Below the pieces are notes generated by a model, which saw nothing but the letters and a program-made list of their open reading frames with translations, had not been told where the DNA came from and made no database searches. A stretch of 64,000 bases of DNA from Puniceibacterium antarcticum (lineage in GTDB: Bacteria > Pseudomonadota > Alphaproteobacteria > Rhodobacterales > Rhodobacteraceae), in the NCBI RefSeq assembly GCF_002760615.1, contig NZ_AWWI01000121.1, positions 248,001-312,000 of the forward strand, written 5' to 3'. Made by a program: the position numbers and the translations under genes. This document shows positions 18,243 to 27,240 of this stretch, one piece after another (positions within the stretch are counted from its first letter, which is position 1; each line of letters starts with the position of its first letter).

Positions 18243-19237
18243 GCACAGCGGACCTTGTTCTAGGGATCGAGACATCCTGCGATGACACCTCTGTCGCGCT
18301 TGTGGATCGCGGGGGGCGGGTGATCGCTTGCGAGACTGTGTCGCAGTTCGACATCCATGCGGAATTTGGCGGCGTCTTTCCCGAACTGGCCAGCCGCGCA
18401 CATCTTGAGGCGGTTCTGCCCACCGTTAGCAAGGTGCTGAAGGTGGTGGATGGGGATATCAGCCGCATCCGGGCCATTGGCGTCACGCGCGGTCCGGGGC
18501 TGATCGGGTCGCTGATCGTGGGGGTGAACACGGCGCAGGCGCTGGGGCTGGCCTGGGGCAAGCCGGTGTTTGGCGTCAATCACCTGCGCGGCCATTTGCG
18601 CAGTCCTGACCTGGAGGAAAAGCGCATCACCTATCCGGCCCTGCTGCTGCTGGTGTCGGGGGGGCATACGCTGCTGTGTCATATGCTCAGCGCGACAGAG
18701 ATCACCGTTCTGGGCACCACCCGCGATGATTCCGTCGGAGAGACCTATGACAAGGTGGCGCGGATGCTGGACCTTGGCATGCCGGGTGGGCCTGCACTGG
18801 ACCGGCTGGCGGCGACGGGGCGGGCGGTGCATCGGTTCCCGCGCCCGATGATCCGTGAGGGATACGAGTTTTCCTTTTCCGGACTCAAGTCCAGCGTTGC
18901 GCGGATGCTGGAAAAGGACCCCGGTGTGGATCGCGCCGATGTGGCGGCGTCCTTTGTGGCAGCCTGTCTGGATGTGCTGGGCACCAAGGTGCGCCGGGCG
19001 CTGGGCGAACACGCGGCAAAATCGCTGGTGGTGGTGGGCGGCGTTGCGGCCAGTCAGCAGATTCGCCAGCTGGTCGAGGACATCTGTACCGAGGCGGGCA
19101 TAATCCCCTGTCTGCCGCCTTTGCGCTGGGCGACGGACAATGCCGCGATGATCGCGCTTGCGACCTGGGACTATGTGGATCGCGGCGCAGAGGCGGATAT
19201 GCGCACGGTGCCGAGCATGGCGCTGGCGGCCTGGTAG
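18239..19237 (+). CDS. tsaD: TsaD-like threonylcarbamoyltransferase
   Basis: 332 residues from the ATG that overlaps the tsaC stop; the frame is open upstream only as tsaC shadow. Catalytic features are intact: GIETSCDDTSVAL, H115 and H119 in HLRGH (usually HMEGH/HLAGH), LVSGGHT for ATP, FSFSGLKSSVARM, GGVAAS, and D300 in TDNAAMIA as third metal ligand. It would transfer threonylcarbamoyl to A37 of tRNA. TRDDSVGETYDKVARMLDLG looks more like Gram-positive/actinobacterial TsaD than the usual Rhodobacterales protein (judgement from memory, not a search). Confidence 0.88.
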   Translation: MSTADLVLGIETSCDDTSVALVDRGGRVIACETVSQFDIHAEFGGVFPELASRAHLEAVLPTVSKVLKVVDGDISRIRAIGVTRGPGLIGSLIVGVNTAQALGLAWGKPVFGVNHLRGHLRSPDLEEKRITYPALLLLVSGGHTLLCHMLSATEITVLGTTRDDSVGETYDKVARMLDLGMPGGPALDRLAATGRAVHRFPRPMIREGYEFSFSGLKSSVARMLEKDPGVDRADVAASFVAACLDVLGTKVRRALGEHAAKSLVVVGGVAASQQIRQLVEDICTEAGIIPCLPPLRWATDNAAMIALATWDYVDRGAEADMRTVPSMALAAW

Positions 19238-19307
19238 CCACGCAAAGCCGTTTGAGCTGACGGGCATCTGTGCAACTCTTCGCGTCACTCAGACAGGAGA
19301 GTACCAC

Positions 19308-20333
19308 ATGACAGATCCGCTACCCCAGTTGCAGCATTATGATATCGCGGACTTTGTCCTGCAGTCGGGCGAGGTGCTGCCAAAGGCGACCCTAGCCTAT
19401 CGCACGTATGGCACATTGAACGACAACCGGTCGAACGCGATCCTTTATCCGACCTCTTACGGCGTTGTGGACGCTGATGTCGCCTGGCTGATCGGGCCGG
19501 GGCGGGTGCTGGACCCGAGCAAGTATTTCATCGTCGCTGTGAACATGTTCGGCAACGGTGCATCCTCTTCGCCCAGCAATATGGAGCGCAACCCGGAAAC
19601 CGGGCTGTTTGCGCGCTTCAGCCATGTGGACAATGTGACCGCGCAGCACCAGCTGATCACGCAGCACCTTGGCATCGACCAGTTGGCGCTGGCCTATGGC
19701 TGGTCCATGGGGGCGCAGCAGGCGCTGCACTGGGGGGCCTTGTTTCCCGATGCGGTGGCGCGGATCTTTACCATCTGCGGCACGGCAAAGACCTCGGTGC
19801 ACAACTGGGTGTTCCTTGATTCATTGCGGGCCACGCTGACCACCGATCCGGCCTGGGACGGCCAAGCGTTCAGCGCGCATCCGGATCGCGGGCTGCGCGC
19901 CTTTGGGCGGGTCTATGCGGGATGGGCGCTGTCGCAGGCGTTCTATCGCGAGCGGGTGTACGAAAGCCTTGGTTACGACGACATCGAGACTTACCTCGCC
20001 GAAACCTGGGACAAGACATTCCTGCACCGCGACCCGCACAACCTGCTGTCGCTGCTCGACACCTGGCAGCGCTGCGACATCAGCGACAATGACCGTTTCA
20101 ACGGCGATCTGCGGGCCGCGCTGGGCGCGATCACCGCGCGCACGGTGCATATGGCGGCCAGTACGGACCTGTATTTCCGCGCCCGCGACATCAAGGCCGA
20201 AGCTGAGCACATGTCTAACGGGCAATATGCTGAGCTCACGACCGTATGGGGGCACAGGGGTGGCAACCCGCAGCAGAGCCCAGAAGATGAAACAGTACTT
20301 AGGTCCACCGTGCAGCGGCTGCTGGAGGCTTGA
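19308..20333 (+). CDS. MetX-like alpha/beta hydrolase (not a typical homoserine O-acetyltransferase)
   Basis: 341 residues of the homoserine O-acetyltransferase-related alpha/beta hydrolase family. The candidate triad is S133 in GWSMGAQQA, D287 in STDLYF and H316 in WGHRGG. True MetX has GGSMGG at the nucleophile elbow, so a different acyl acceptor or plain hydrolase activity is likely. It follows tsaD by 70 bases in the same direction with AGGAGA as ribosome site. Being last in the t6A-like cluster, it may process a threonylcarbamoyl- or acyl-linked product, but this is speculative. Confidence 0.8.
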   Translation: MTDPLPQLQHYDIADFVLQSGEVLPKATLAYRTYGTLNDNRSNAILYPTSYGVVDADVAWLIGPGRVLDPSKYFIVAVNMFGNGASSSPSNMERNPETGLFARFSHVDNVTAQHQLITQHLGIDQLALAYGWSMGAQQALHWGALFPDAVARIFTICGTAKTSVHNWVFLDSLRATLTTDPAWDGQAFSAHPDRGLRAFGRVYAGWALSQAFYRERVYESLGYDDIETYLAETWDKTFLHRDPHNLLSLLDTWQRCDISDNDRFNGDLRAALGAITARTVHMAASTDLYFRARDIKAEAEHMSNGQYAELTTVWGHRGGNPQQSPEDETVLRSTVQRLLEA

Positions 20334-20651
20334 CAGGATGGGAAAGTTAAGGCGCTGTGGGAGGGGCAATCCATTGATTACAATTCCGCGCCTGAGACTG
20401 AAACAGACCTACTGACAGACGAAAATCTGAGGTTTTGCACAAAATACAGGCGAGGGAGATATGGGTTGCCATCAAGGTGCAGGACTGTGGTTGCCCGGGG
20501 ACTATGGCGCGCCACATCACTGTTATCTCGGTGGGGCACGTACTGGACGACAGGGTGCGCAAAGCACCGGGATATAACAAAATAGTCGCCGCATGGAAAA
20601 AAACGTCCCGGGGAGGGGCGATGCGGCAGACCAACACGGAGGATACGACCA
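20334..20651 (+). other. intergenic region before the second TRAP operon
   Basis: 318 bases with no convincing gene. A CGGAGGA ribosome site at about 20638-20644 serves dctP at 20652. I see no clear terminator or -35/-10 pair, and short open frames here lack ribosome sites and family features. Confidence 0.6.
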
Positions 20652-21737
20652 ATGCAAAGACGGAAATTTCTGAAGGCCGCTGCTGGCGGTACAGTCGGGG
20701 CTGCGGCACTTGCAGCACCGGCGATTGCGCAAGGCCGGATGGACATGGTCATCGTTTCGACCTGGAACCGCGACTTTCCGGGTCTGGGGACCAGCGCACA
20801 GCGTTGCGCCGCCCGCATCGAGGAACTGACCGAAGGCCGTATCGCGGTGCAGTATTTTGCCGCAGGCGAACGTGTCGGCGCCTTTGACAGCTTTGACGAG
20901 GTCGCATCGGGCAACGCACAGGCCTATATCGGCTGCGATTATTACTGGAAGGGCAAGCACCCCGGCTGGGCACCATTCACCGCTGTTCCTTTTGGTCTGG
21001 TCTACACAGAAATGGACGCTTGGATGAAGTTTGGCGGCGGTCAGGAACTGCTGCACAAGCTGGGGGATGAATTCGGCATTGTCGGCTTTCCCTGCGGCAA
21101 CACTGGCCTGCAGATGGGCGGCTGGTTCAACAAGGAAATCAACTCTCCCGAGGATCTCAAGGGGCTCAAAATGCGTATTCCGGGGCTTGGCGGCGACGTC
21201 ATGGCCAAGGTCGGCGCCTCTCCCGTGTCGCTGCCCGGCGGGCAGATCTATGAAAACCTCATTTCGGGCGCCATTGATGCGACAGAATGGGTGGGGCCGT
21301 GGAATGACTATTTCCTGAAGCTCTATGAGGCGGCCAAATACTACTACTGGCCCGGTTTCCACGAACCGGCATCGCAGGTCGACATCGGCATCAATGCGTC
21401 CTGGTGGGCGACAGTGCCCGAACAGGACAAGAAGCTGATCATGGTCGCCTGCGCCGAAGAGAACGCGATGCAGCCCGCCGAGACCAACTATCAAAACGGT
21501 ATCTACCTCAACCGTCTGATCAACGAATACGGCGTTGAGTTGCGCGAGTTCAACGATGACGTCTATGAGGCCTTTGGTGCGGCGTCCGAGGAAGTGATCA
21601 TGGAAACCCGTGATCACAGCCCGCTGGCGGCAGAAATTGTCGACAGCTACCTTGAAGCCCGCAAGAACGTCGGAGTCTGGACCAACTATTCCGACGCGCC
21701 CTATATCGCCAAGCGCAACCGTTTCCTCGATATTTGA
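20652..21737 (+). CDS. dctP: TRAP solute-binding protein of the 2-oxoacid (TakP) type
   Basis: 361 residues. The twin-arginine-like signal MQRRKFLKAAAGG ends at PAIA-Q, so export may use Tat. LKGLKMRIPGLGG, GGQIYENLISGAIDATEW, the following VGPWND and YYYWPGFHEP are diagnostic for the TakP subgroup (2-oxoacid, mannitol/chloroaromatic annotation), which binds the acid with a cation. It works with the next two genes. It lies 318 bases after the MetX-like gene, so a link to the t6A-like cluster is possible but unproven. Confidence 0.92.
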   Translation: MQRRKFLKAAAGGTVGAAALAAPAIAQGRMDMVIVSTWNRDFPGLGTSAQRCAARIEELTEGRIAVQYFAAGERVGAFDSFDEVASGNAQAYIGCDYYWKGKHPGWAPFTAVPFGLVYTEMDAWMKFGGGQELLHKLGDEFGIVGFPCGNTGLQMGGWFNKEINSPEDLKGLKMRIPGLGGDVMAKVGASPVSLPGGQIYENLISGAIDATEWVGPWNDYFLKLYEAAKYYYWPGFHEPASQVDIGINASWWATVPEQDKKLIMVACAEENAMQPAETNYQNGIYLNRLINEYGVELREFNDDVYEAFGAASEEVIMETRDHSPLAAEIVDSYLEARKNVGVWTNYSDAPYIAKRNRFLDI

Positions 21738-21845
21738 AGCAGGATCTTTGTCCGGCCCGATCAGGGCCGGGCGACACCGGGCCAGGCACACCTGTCCCGG
21801 AAAAATAACCGGCGATAAAAATACGCGGGACGGGGAGATTTTAGG

Positions 21846-22814
21846 ATGACAGAGACGACCGCAGGCCGTGCTATTGTCGCGCGTGCTTTTGGCTGGATCA
21901 TATTGGCCATGATGGTGGCCTTTCTTGCCAATTCAGTTCTCACTTACTGGTTCGGGTTGCCCGGCGCCTCGGCGATCATGACCGGGGGTGGGGCGCTTTC
22001 TTTTCTGCAGGTGGCGCTTTATGCGGCTTTCGCCCTGCTGGCGGTGGCGCTTGTCATGCGCCGCCCCGATGAGGCGCTGCGCGACGAGGCAGCCCGGATC
22101 ACGGCGTTCAACACCTTTTTGATCCGCGCCGCATTCTGGGTGGTGGTGCTTGTGGGTGTCGGTGATGCGCTGCTGTCCTTCATGCGGGTGGATGGCACGC
22201 TGGATCAGCTTGTCGGATCTGACATCGCGGGAAATCTGGGCCGGTCGCAGTATCGCGGCGTCTATTTCCACGTGCCGCTGATCCTGCTGGGGATCCTGAT
22301 CGCCGCCGTCACACGCGGCGTTGCGTTCACCTGGCTTGCCCTGCTGGTCGTGCTGGCAGAGCTTCTGATCGTGCTCAGCCGGTTCGTGTTTTCCTATGAA
22401 CAGGCCTTCATGGCCGATCTCGTACGGTTCTGGTACGGCGCTCTGTTCCTGTTCGCCTCGGCTTATACCTTGCTTGAGGACGGGCATGTGCGGGTGGATC
22501 TGCTGTATGCGGGTATGTCACGCAAGAAACAGGGGCGCACCAACGCATTCGGAGCGGTGTTGCTGGGCATGATGCTGTGCTGGACGATCCTGATCATCGG
22601 CTTCGGGTCGTCGTCCAGCATCATCGTCGGACCGATCCTAGTGTTCGAGGTGACGCAGTCCGGTTTCGGAATGTACGTGAAATACTTCATGGCCGGTTTT
22701 CTAGCTGTCTTTGCGGTGACGATGATGTTTCAGTTCGTCGCGCAGTTTTTTGAGGCCGTCGCCGACCGGCGCGGTGAACCCGGCGCGCGCGAGACGCACG
22801 CTGAAATGATGTAA
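21846..22814 (+). CDS. dctQ: TRAP transporter small permease, long form
   Basis: 322 residues, nearly twice the size of a standard DctQ. It has an additional N-terminal set of membrane helices before the typical four-helix DctQ part (FVFSYEQAFMADLVRFWYGA, then DGHVRVDLLY). Long small permeases go with TakP-type binding proteins. It sits 20 bases before the large permease gene in the same operon. The C-terminal ~15 residues are polar. Confidence 0.9.
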   Translation: MTETTAGRAIVARAFGWIILAMMVAFLANSVLTYWFGLPGASAIMTGGGALSFLQVALYAAFALLAVALVMRRPDEALRDEAARITAFNTFLIRAAFWVVVLVGVGDALLSFMRVDGTLDQLVGSDIAGNLGRSQYRGVYFHVPLILLGILIAAVTRGVAFTWLALLVVLAELLIVLSRFVFSYEQAFMADLVRFWYGALFLFASAYTLLEDGHVRVDLLYAGMSRKKQGRTNAFGAVLLGMMLCWTILIIGFGSSSSIIVGPILVFEVTQSGFGMYVKYFMAGFLAVFAVTMMFQFVAQFFEAVADRRGEPGARETHAEMM

Positions 22815-22834
22815 GCAGGCAGGACTGAACCGAT

Positions 22835-25477
22835 ATGGAACTTTTCTTTCTTCTCCTGCTGATCGTTATCATGGCCACGGCTTTGGGGTCGGGCTATCCG
22901 GTGGCCTTTGCCCTGCCGGGATCAGCGATCATCACCGTCCTTCTGGCGGCGGGGTCTGGGTATATCTTCATGGGCAGCACCGACGCCTTTTTTGCCGCAG
23001 GTGGGCCGTCGCAATGGCTGAGCGCGGGGGTGACGAACCTGCGCGGCGTGTACTGGGAACCTGAACGCGACACATTGATTGCGATTCCACTGTTCATCTT
23101 CATGGGGATCATGCTGCAGCGGTCGAAGATCGCCGAGGATCTGCTGGTCACCATGGCACAGCTGTTCGGGCCTATCCCGGGAGGTCTGGGGATTTCGGTG
23201 GTTGTTGTGGGCGCACTTCTGGCCGCCACCACCGGCATCGTTGGTGCAACCGTGGTCGCCATGGGTATGATTTCATTGCCGGCGATGATGCGCAACGGCT
23301 ATGCCAATCCGCTGTCCTCGGGGATCATCGCCGCCTCCGGCACGCTGGGGCAGATCATTCCGCCTTCAATCGTGCTGATCATCCTTGCTGACCAGCTGGC
23401 ATCGGCCACCGATCAGGCGGGGCAGACGCGTCAGACGCTGTACAAGGCGGTGACGGGCGAGATTGTAATGCCATCGGAATTCGCGGTTGTCTCGACTTCA
23501 GCAGGTAACATGTTCCTTGGCGCGCTGGTGCCAGGACTTTTGCTTGTCGGGCTTTACATCCTTTTCATCCTAGGCGTTGCAATCATACGTCCGAAATATG
23601 CACCCGCCGTGCCATATGAGGGCAAGTATGACTTCCGGTTTGCCGGTCAGGTATTTCTGGCCATGGTGCCGCCGCTGGCACTGATCATCCTGGTGCTCGG
23701 GTCGATCATCGGAGGTATCGCTACGGTGAATCAGGCGGGGGCCATCGGTGCAGTGGGGGCCATGGTCATGGCAGGCTACCGGCTGCATCCGGGCGGCAGG
23801 CTGCGCTATGTGCCTGCGGTCATGGCGCTTTTGGGAATGCTGCTGCTGACCTTTGTGCTGAGTAATTTCAACACCAACATCCAGAACGTGCGGTCCGACA
23901 GGGATATCCTTGGCATTCAGCTGGCCAGCGTCGGGGTGCTCTTGATCGTCTTGTCCATCGCTTGGAGCGGATATCGCGCCTATAACACCGACGACGCCCT
24001 GCAGGGCGTCATGGTCGAGACGGCCAAGACGACATCGCTGGTGTTCATCATCCTGCTGGGGGCGGCGATGCTGACAGCGGCCTTCCGTGCCTTTGGCGGC
24101 GAAGAACTGGTCAAGCATTTCCTCGAAGGGTTGCCGGGCGGGTTCTGGACCAAGTTTCTTATCGTGATGGGTGTAATCTTCGTGCTCGGCTTCTTTCTCG
24201 ATTTCATCGAGATTGCCGTGGTCGTGGTGCCCATCGTAGCACCCATCCTGCTGGCTGATCCGGAAGCGAACGTTTCGGCGGTCTGGCTTGGCGTGATGGT
24301 CGGTCTGAACCTTCAGACCTCCTTCCTGACGCCGCCCTTTGGCTTTGCGCTGTTCTATTTGCGCGGTGTGGCCCCAGCGGCGGTGCGCACGATTCAGATC
24401 TACAAGGGAGTTGTCGCCTTTATCGGCTTGCAGATTGTTGCTCTGCTTGTTGTCGCCGCCTATCCGCCGCTGGTGAACTATCTGCCGACGCGGGCCTCTC
24501 TGACCTCGGAAACCGCGCCGCCGCCGATCAATCCGGCCCTGCAGTATTGTGTTGAAAACTATGTGGCGCAGGAATTCGGTCAGAATGGTGATGCCATCAG
24601 TTCCGCAATCGACACGGCAGGTGCGCTGGATCTGTCCTATCTGCCCAGGGGATTGGCGCGCGACTTTACTGAGGGCATTGAAAAGGCAAGACAGTCGATG
24701 CAGCTGATGCAGGAGATCGAAGCGCTGAAGGTGCAGCTTCGGGAGGGGGCTGTTGCCTATCGGCCTGAACATACCTTTGTGCGGGGGCTGGAAAGCGATG
24801 CACGCCGGATCGACACCACGCTGGATGATCTGAACCTGCGTATCAGCCGGGGGTTCGGCGATAGTGAGGCACTGCAGGCGCGGGTTGACCGGCTAGAGGC
24901 CGAAAAGGCCGCGTTGCTGGCACAGATCCCTGAAAGCTGGGCCGCGACGCAGGCGGAATACGGCAAGATCACCGCAAATGACCGCCGTACGCGCAGCCTG
25001 TATCAGCGCACGGTGGATCAGGCCTATCAGCCGATGGTCGAGCTCAAGCAGATCATTGCCGGTGCCGAAGGGCTGGCCGCGCTGAAGGCGCCGATTGATG
25101 CGCTGGTGGCCGATGCGCCGGGCATGGATCGCGATACGGCGGATGCGCGGTTCAAGGAAGTCGAGCGAATGGTCGGCGAAGTGGCAGGTGCAAACGACCT
25201 GCGCAGCCTGTTGTCGGATGCGCGGCGCGAGATCGACAGCCGTTCGCCCGATTCCGAGCAGGCGATGGAGAACCTTGCCGAGGCGCAGGAACTTCTGGCC
25301 GGTGAGATGGACTGGCGCAGCCGGGCTGAGCGCGAATTGCTGCCCGCGTTGCAGGCCTACGATCTGGCGATAAAGGGCACCATTGGTCTGCGTCAGCAGC
25401 CACGCCTGCCTCGGGAACAGGCGCTGTTCGTCGCGTCCTGCAGTTCGGTCCATCGCGACATTTCGCTGAACTTCTGA
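22835..25477 (+). CDS. dctM: TRAP transporter large permease with long helical C-terminal extension
   Basis: 880 residues, about double a normal DctM. Residues 1-560 are a DctM permease (IPLFIFMGIMLQRS, GATTGIVGATVVAMGMIS-like block, GTLGQIIPPSIVLI, LNLQTSFLTPPFGFAL) with an extra two-helix insert around residues 310-385. Residues ~570-880 are soluble and rich in E, A, R and Q, with heptad-like stretches (DDLNLRISRGFGDSEALQAR, RLEAEKAALLAQI), so a coiled coil. The extension follows the last membrane helix. Its function is unknown; a regulatory or scaffold role is possible. Confidence 0.92.
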   Translation: MELFFLLLLIVIMATALGSGYPVAFALPGSAIITVLLAAGSGYIFMGSTDAFFAAGGPSQWLSAGVTNLRGVYWEPERDTLIAIPLFIFMGIMLQRSKIAEDLLVTMAQLFGPIPGGLGISVVVVGALLAATTGIVGATVVAMGMISLPAMMRNGYANPLSSGIIAASGTLGQIIPPSIVLIILADQLASATDQAGQTRQTLYKAVTGEIVMPSEFAVVSTSAGNMFLGALVPGLLLVGLYILFILGVAIIRPKYAPAVPYEGKYDFRFAGQVFLAMVPPLALIILVLGSIIGGIATVNQAGAIGAVGAMVMAGYRLHPGGRLRYVPAVMALLGMLLLTFVLSNFNTNIQNVRSDRDILGIQLASVGVLLIVLSIAWSGYRAYNTDDALQGVMVETAKTTSLVFIILLGAAMLTAAFRAFGGEELVKHFLEGLPGGFWTKFLIVMGVIFVLGFFLDFIEIAVVVVPIVAPILLADPEANVSAVWLGVMVGLNLQTSFLTPPFGFALFYLRGVAPAAVRTIQIYKGVVAFIGLQIVALLVVAAYPPLVNYLPTRASLTSETAPPPINPALQYCVENYVAQEFGQNGDAISSAIDTAGALDLSYLPRGLARDFTEGIEKARQSMQLMQEIEALKVQLREGAVAYRPEHTFVRGLESDARRIDTTLDDLNLRISRGFGDSEALQARVDRLEAEKAALLAQIPESWAATQAEYGKITANDRRTRSLYQRTVDQAYQPMVELKQIIAGAEGLAALKAPIDALVADAPGMDRDTADARFKEVERMVGEVAGANDLRSLLSDARREIDSRSPDSEQAMENLAEAQELLAGEMDWRSRAERELLPALQAYDLAIKGTIGLRQQPRLPREQALFVASCSSVHRDISLNF

Positions 25478-25484
25478 CATGTGC

Positions 25485-25508
25485 GGGCGGCCCGCGAGCG
25501 GGCCGCCC
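25485..25508. terminator. bidirectional GC hairpin between converging dctM and gntR
   Basis: GGGCGGCCCG (25485-25494) pairs perfectly with CGGGCCGCCC (25499-25508) around a four-base loop. It lies between two convergent genes, the expected spot for a shared terminator, although neither side has a real T-run. Confidence 0.6.
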
Positions 25509-25529
25509 GTCACTCGACCGAATTTCGGG

Positions 25530-26228
25530 TTAAATCCGAATGCCTGCGCAGGCGGCTGTGTTGCGGATATGCGCGGCCATGGCGGCGGCGGACGGGTCGG
25601 GCGCATTGCTGCGCAATGCGTCCAGTATCGCGCGATGTTCGGCAATAGAGGCCTGCATGCGTACAAGGGCCGTGTTCGGGATCGGCACCCGCTGACTTTC
25701 TGTCAGCAGATCGCGGATCGAGTGGTAAAGCCGTTTCAGCATCTCGTTCGGGCAGGTCTCGGCGATGCGGGCGTGAAAGGTCAGATCTGCCTCAACATGG
25801 CTGACAAGGTCGCCATCCTTCCAGGCTTGTTCAAAAACGTTGGTGGCTTGTTCCAGCACCTCGGCGATCGCGGGCGTCACATGCGGCGCGGCAAGGCGGC
25901 ACAGCTCTGATTCGATCAGCAGGCGGGACTGGAACACTTCGAGAATGGAATACTGCGCTTCGAACCGCCAGGGTTCGGGCGCGCTGTCGCGGGCGCTCTG
26001 CTGGCCCACCACAAAGGTACCGCGCGCGGGGTAGGTGCGCACAAGACCCAGTGTTTCAAGCGTCAGGAGCGCCTCGCGCAGCGAGGCGCGCGATACACCC
26101 AACTGTTCTGACAGAATTCGCTGCGACGGGATCTTTTCATCCTGTTTAAGAACGCCGCTGCGCACCATCTGTTGCAATTTGCGCGCAATCGCCTGGGTCA
26201 CGGGTGCCTTGTCGCTTTGGTGGTTCAT
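25530..26228 (-). CDS. GntR-family regulator (FCD type) of the adjacent ABC operon
   Basis: 232 residues from ATG at 26228; the frame extends 24 codons further but MNHQSDKAPV is preceded by AAAGGTC as ribosome site. The winged helix (IPSQRILSEQLGVSRASLRE followed by ALLTLETLGLV) and an all-helical FCD domain (DLTFHARIAE, EHRAILDAL) are clear. It is divergent from the amino-acid ABC operon, with a four-unit repeat operator between them, so it most likely represses that operon and itself. Confidence 0.92.
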   Translation of the reverse strand: MNHQSDKAPVTQAIARKLQQMVRSGVLKQDEKIPSQRILSEQLGVSRASLREALLTLETLGLVRTYPARGTFVVGQQSARDSAPEPWRFEAQYSILEVFQSRLLIESELCRLAAPHVTPAIAEVLEQATNVFEQAWKDGDLVSHVEADLTFHARIAETCPNEMLKRLYHSIRDLLTESQRVPIPNTALVRMQASIAEHRAILDALRSNAPDPSAAAMAAHIRNTAACAGIRI

Positions 26229-26325
26229 TCTTGACCTTTCGTTACGGCATCGCGCGTCTATAGCGCCAATTTTCCTGGACCGCCAAACATCCGGTTGCAT
26301 GATCGGGCCGGGCGTGCTTCAAATC

Positions 26326-26358
26326 GGTCAGACCGGTCAGACCAGTCTGACCAGTCTG
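26326..26358. promoter_or_regulatory. four-unit GGTCAGACC/AGTCTGACC operator
   Basis: Four nine-base units in a row: two copies of GGTCAGACC (26326-26343), then AGTCTGACC (26344-26352) and AGTCTG (26353-26358). CAGACCAGTCTG across the centre is nearly palindromic. The units match the TGGTC-n-GACCA style of FCD-type GntR sites. The array sits in the gap between gntR (25530) and the ABC operon (26396), consistent with cooperative binding of two dimers. Confidence 0.7.
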
Positions 26359-26395
26359 AATCGTAAAAAATAGAAACAACAGGGAAATCTGCATC

Positions 26396-27187
26396 ATGTT
26401 TGGAAAAATCACCAAAGTTGCGGCCATTGCACTGGCGGCTTCGGGCGCGTTGGGTGGGGCTGCCTGGGCGCAGGCGCTGCAGGTCGGCGCCAATATCGGC
26501 AACGTGCCGTGGGAGTTTCAGGATGCCTCTGGCGCCAATGTGGGCTTCGAGGTCGATCTTGTGAACGCCGTTGCGGAAAAGCTGGGCCGCGAGGTCGAGA
26601 TCGTGAACATTCCGTTCAATGGTCTGTTTTCGGCGGTGCAGTCGGGGCGGATCGACATAGCGATGTCTTCGATCACCATCACTGCCGCGCGTCTGGAATC
26701 CGTCAGCTTTGCGCAGCCCTATTATGACAGCGACCAGTCGCTGACCGTTCTGGCCGATGGTCCTGCAGGTCTGGACGAAATGTCGGGCAAGGTTGTGGGG
26801 GTCGATACCGGATCCACCGGCGACATGTGGGCGACGGACCATGCTGAACAGCTCGGCTTTGGTACGATCAGCCGCTACGAAGGTCTGGCTCCTGCCATGC
26901 TCGACCTCGTCGCTGGGCGGATTGACGGCTATATCTCGGATATTCCTGCGCTGCAGTATTATGCCAAGGACAAGCCGGAACTGAAGGTTGTGCAGCGCAT
27001 CCTGACCGGAGAGCAATATTCTATGATGTTCGCCAAGGATGCGCCGCTGGCGACGCAGGTGAACGAGGTTCTGACCGAGCTGAAGACGGATGGCGTGATC
27101 GCCAGCCTGCATGAAAAGTGGTTTGGTGCAGCCCCCGAATCGAGCACATCGACCGCGACGGTCATGGATATGCCGACACTCAAGTAA
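26396..27187 (+). CDS. amino-acid type ABC transporter periplasmic binding protein
   Basis: 263 residues of the polar amino-acid binding family (SBP family 3). Signal peptide ends at AWA-Q; GFEVDLVNAVAEKLGR, FNGLFSAVQSGRIDIAMSSI, and TDGVIASLHEKWFG are typical. It delivers a small amino-acid-like solute to the permease and ATPase encoded directly downstream. Context with a class V PLP enzyme and a hydantoinase-like hydrolase suggests a modified or cyclic amino-acid derivative as ligand (inference). Confidence 0.92.
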   Translation: MFGKITKVAAIALAASGALGGAAWAQALQVGANIGNVPWEFQDASGANVGFEVDLVNAVAEKLGREVEIVNIPFNGLFSAVQSGRIDIAMSSITITAARLESVSFAQPYYDSDQSLTVLADGPAGLDEMSGKVVGVDTGSTGDMWATDHAEQLGFGTISRYEGLAPAMLDLVAGRIDGYISDIPALQYYAKDKPELKVVQRILTGEQYSMMFAKDAPLATQVNEVLTELKTDGVIASLHEKWFGAAPESSTSTATVMDMPTLK

Positions 27188-27240
27188 CCCAAAGGAACGC
27201 GGTCTGTGCCACGGGCCGCGTTCTGACGTGAAAGTTTGAT

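Noticed and set aside
19308-20333. genuine homoserine O-acetyltransferase (metX)
   Set aside because: Nucleophile elbow GWSMGAQQA does not match the MetX GGSMGG motif.
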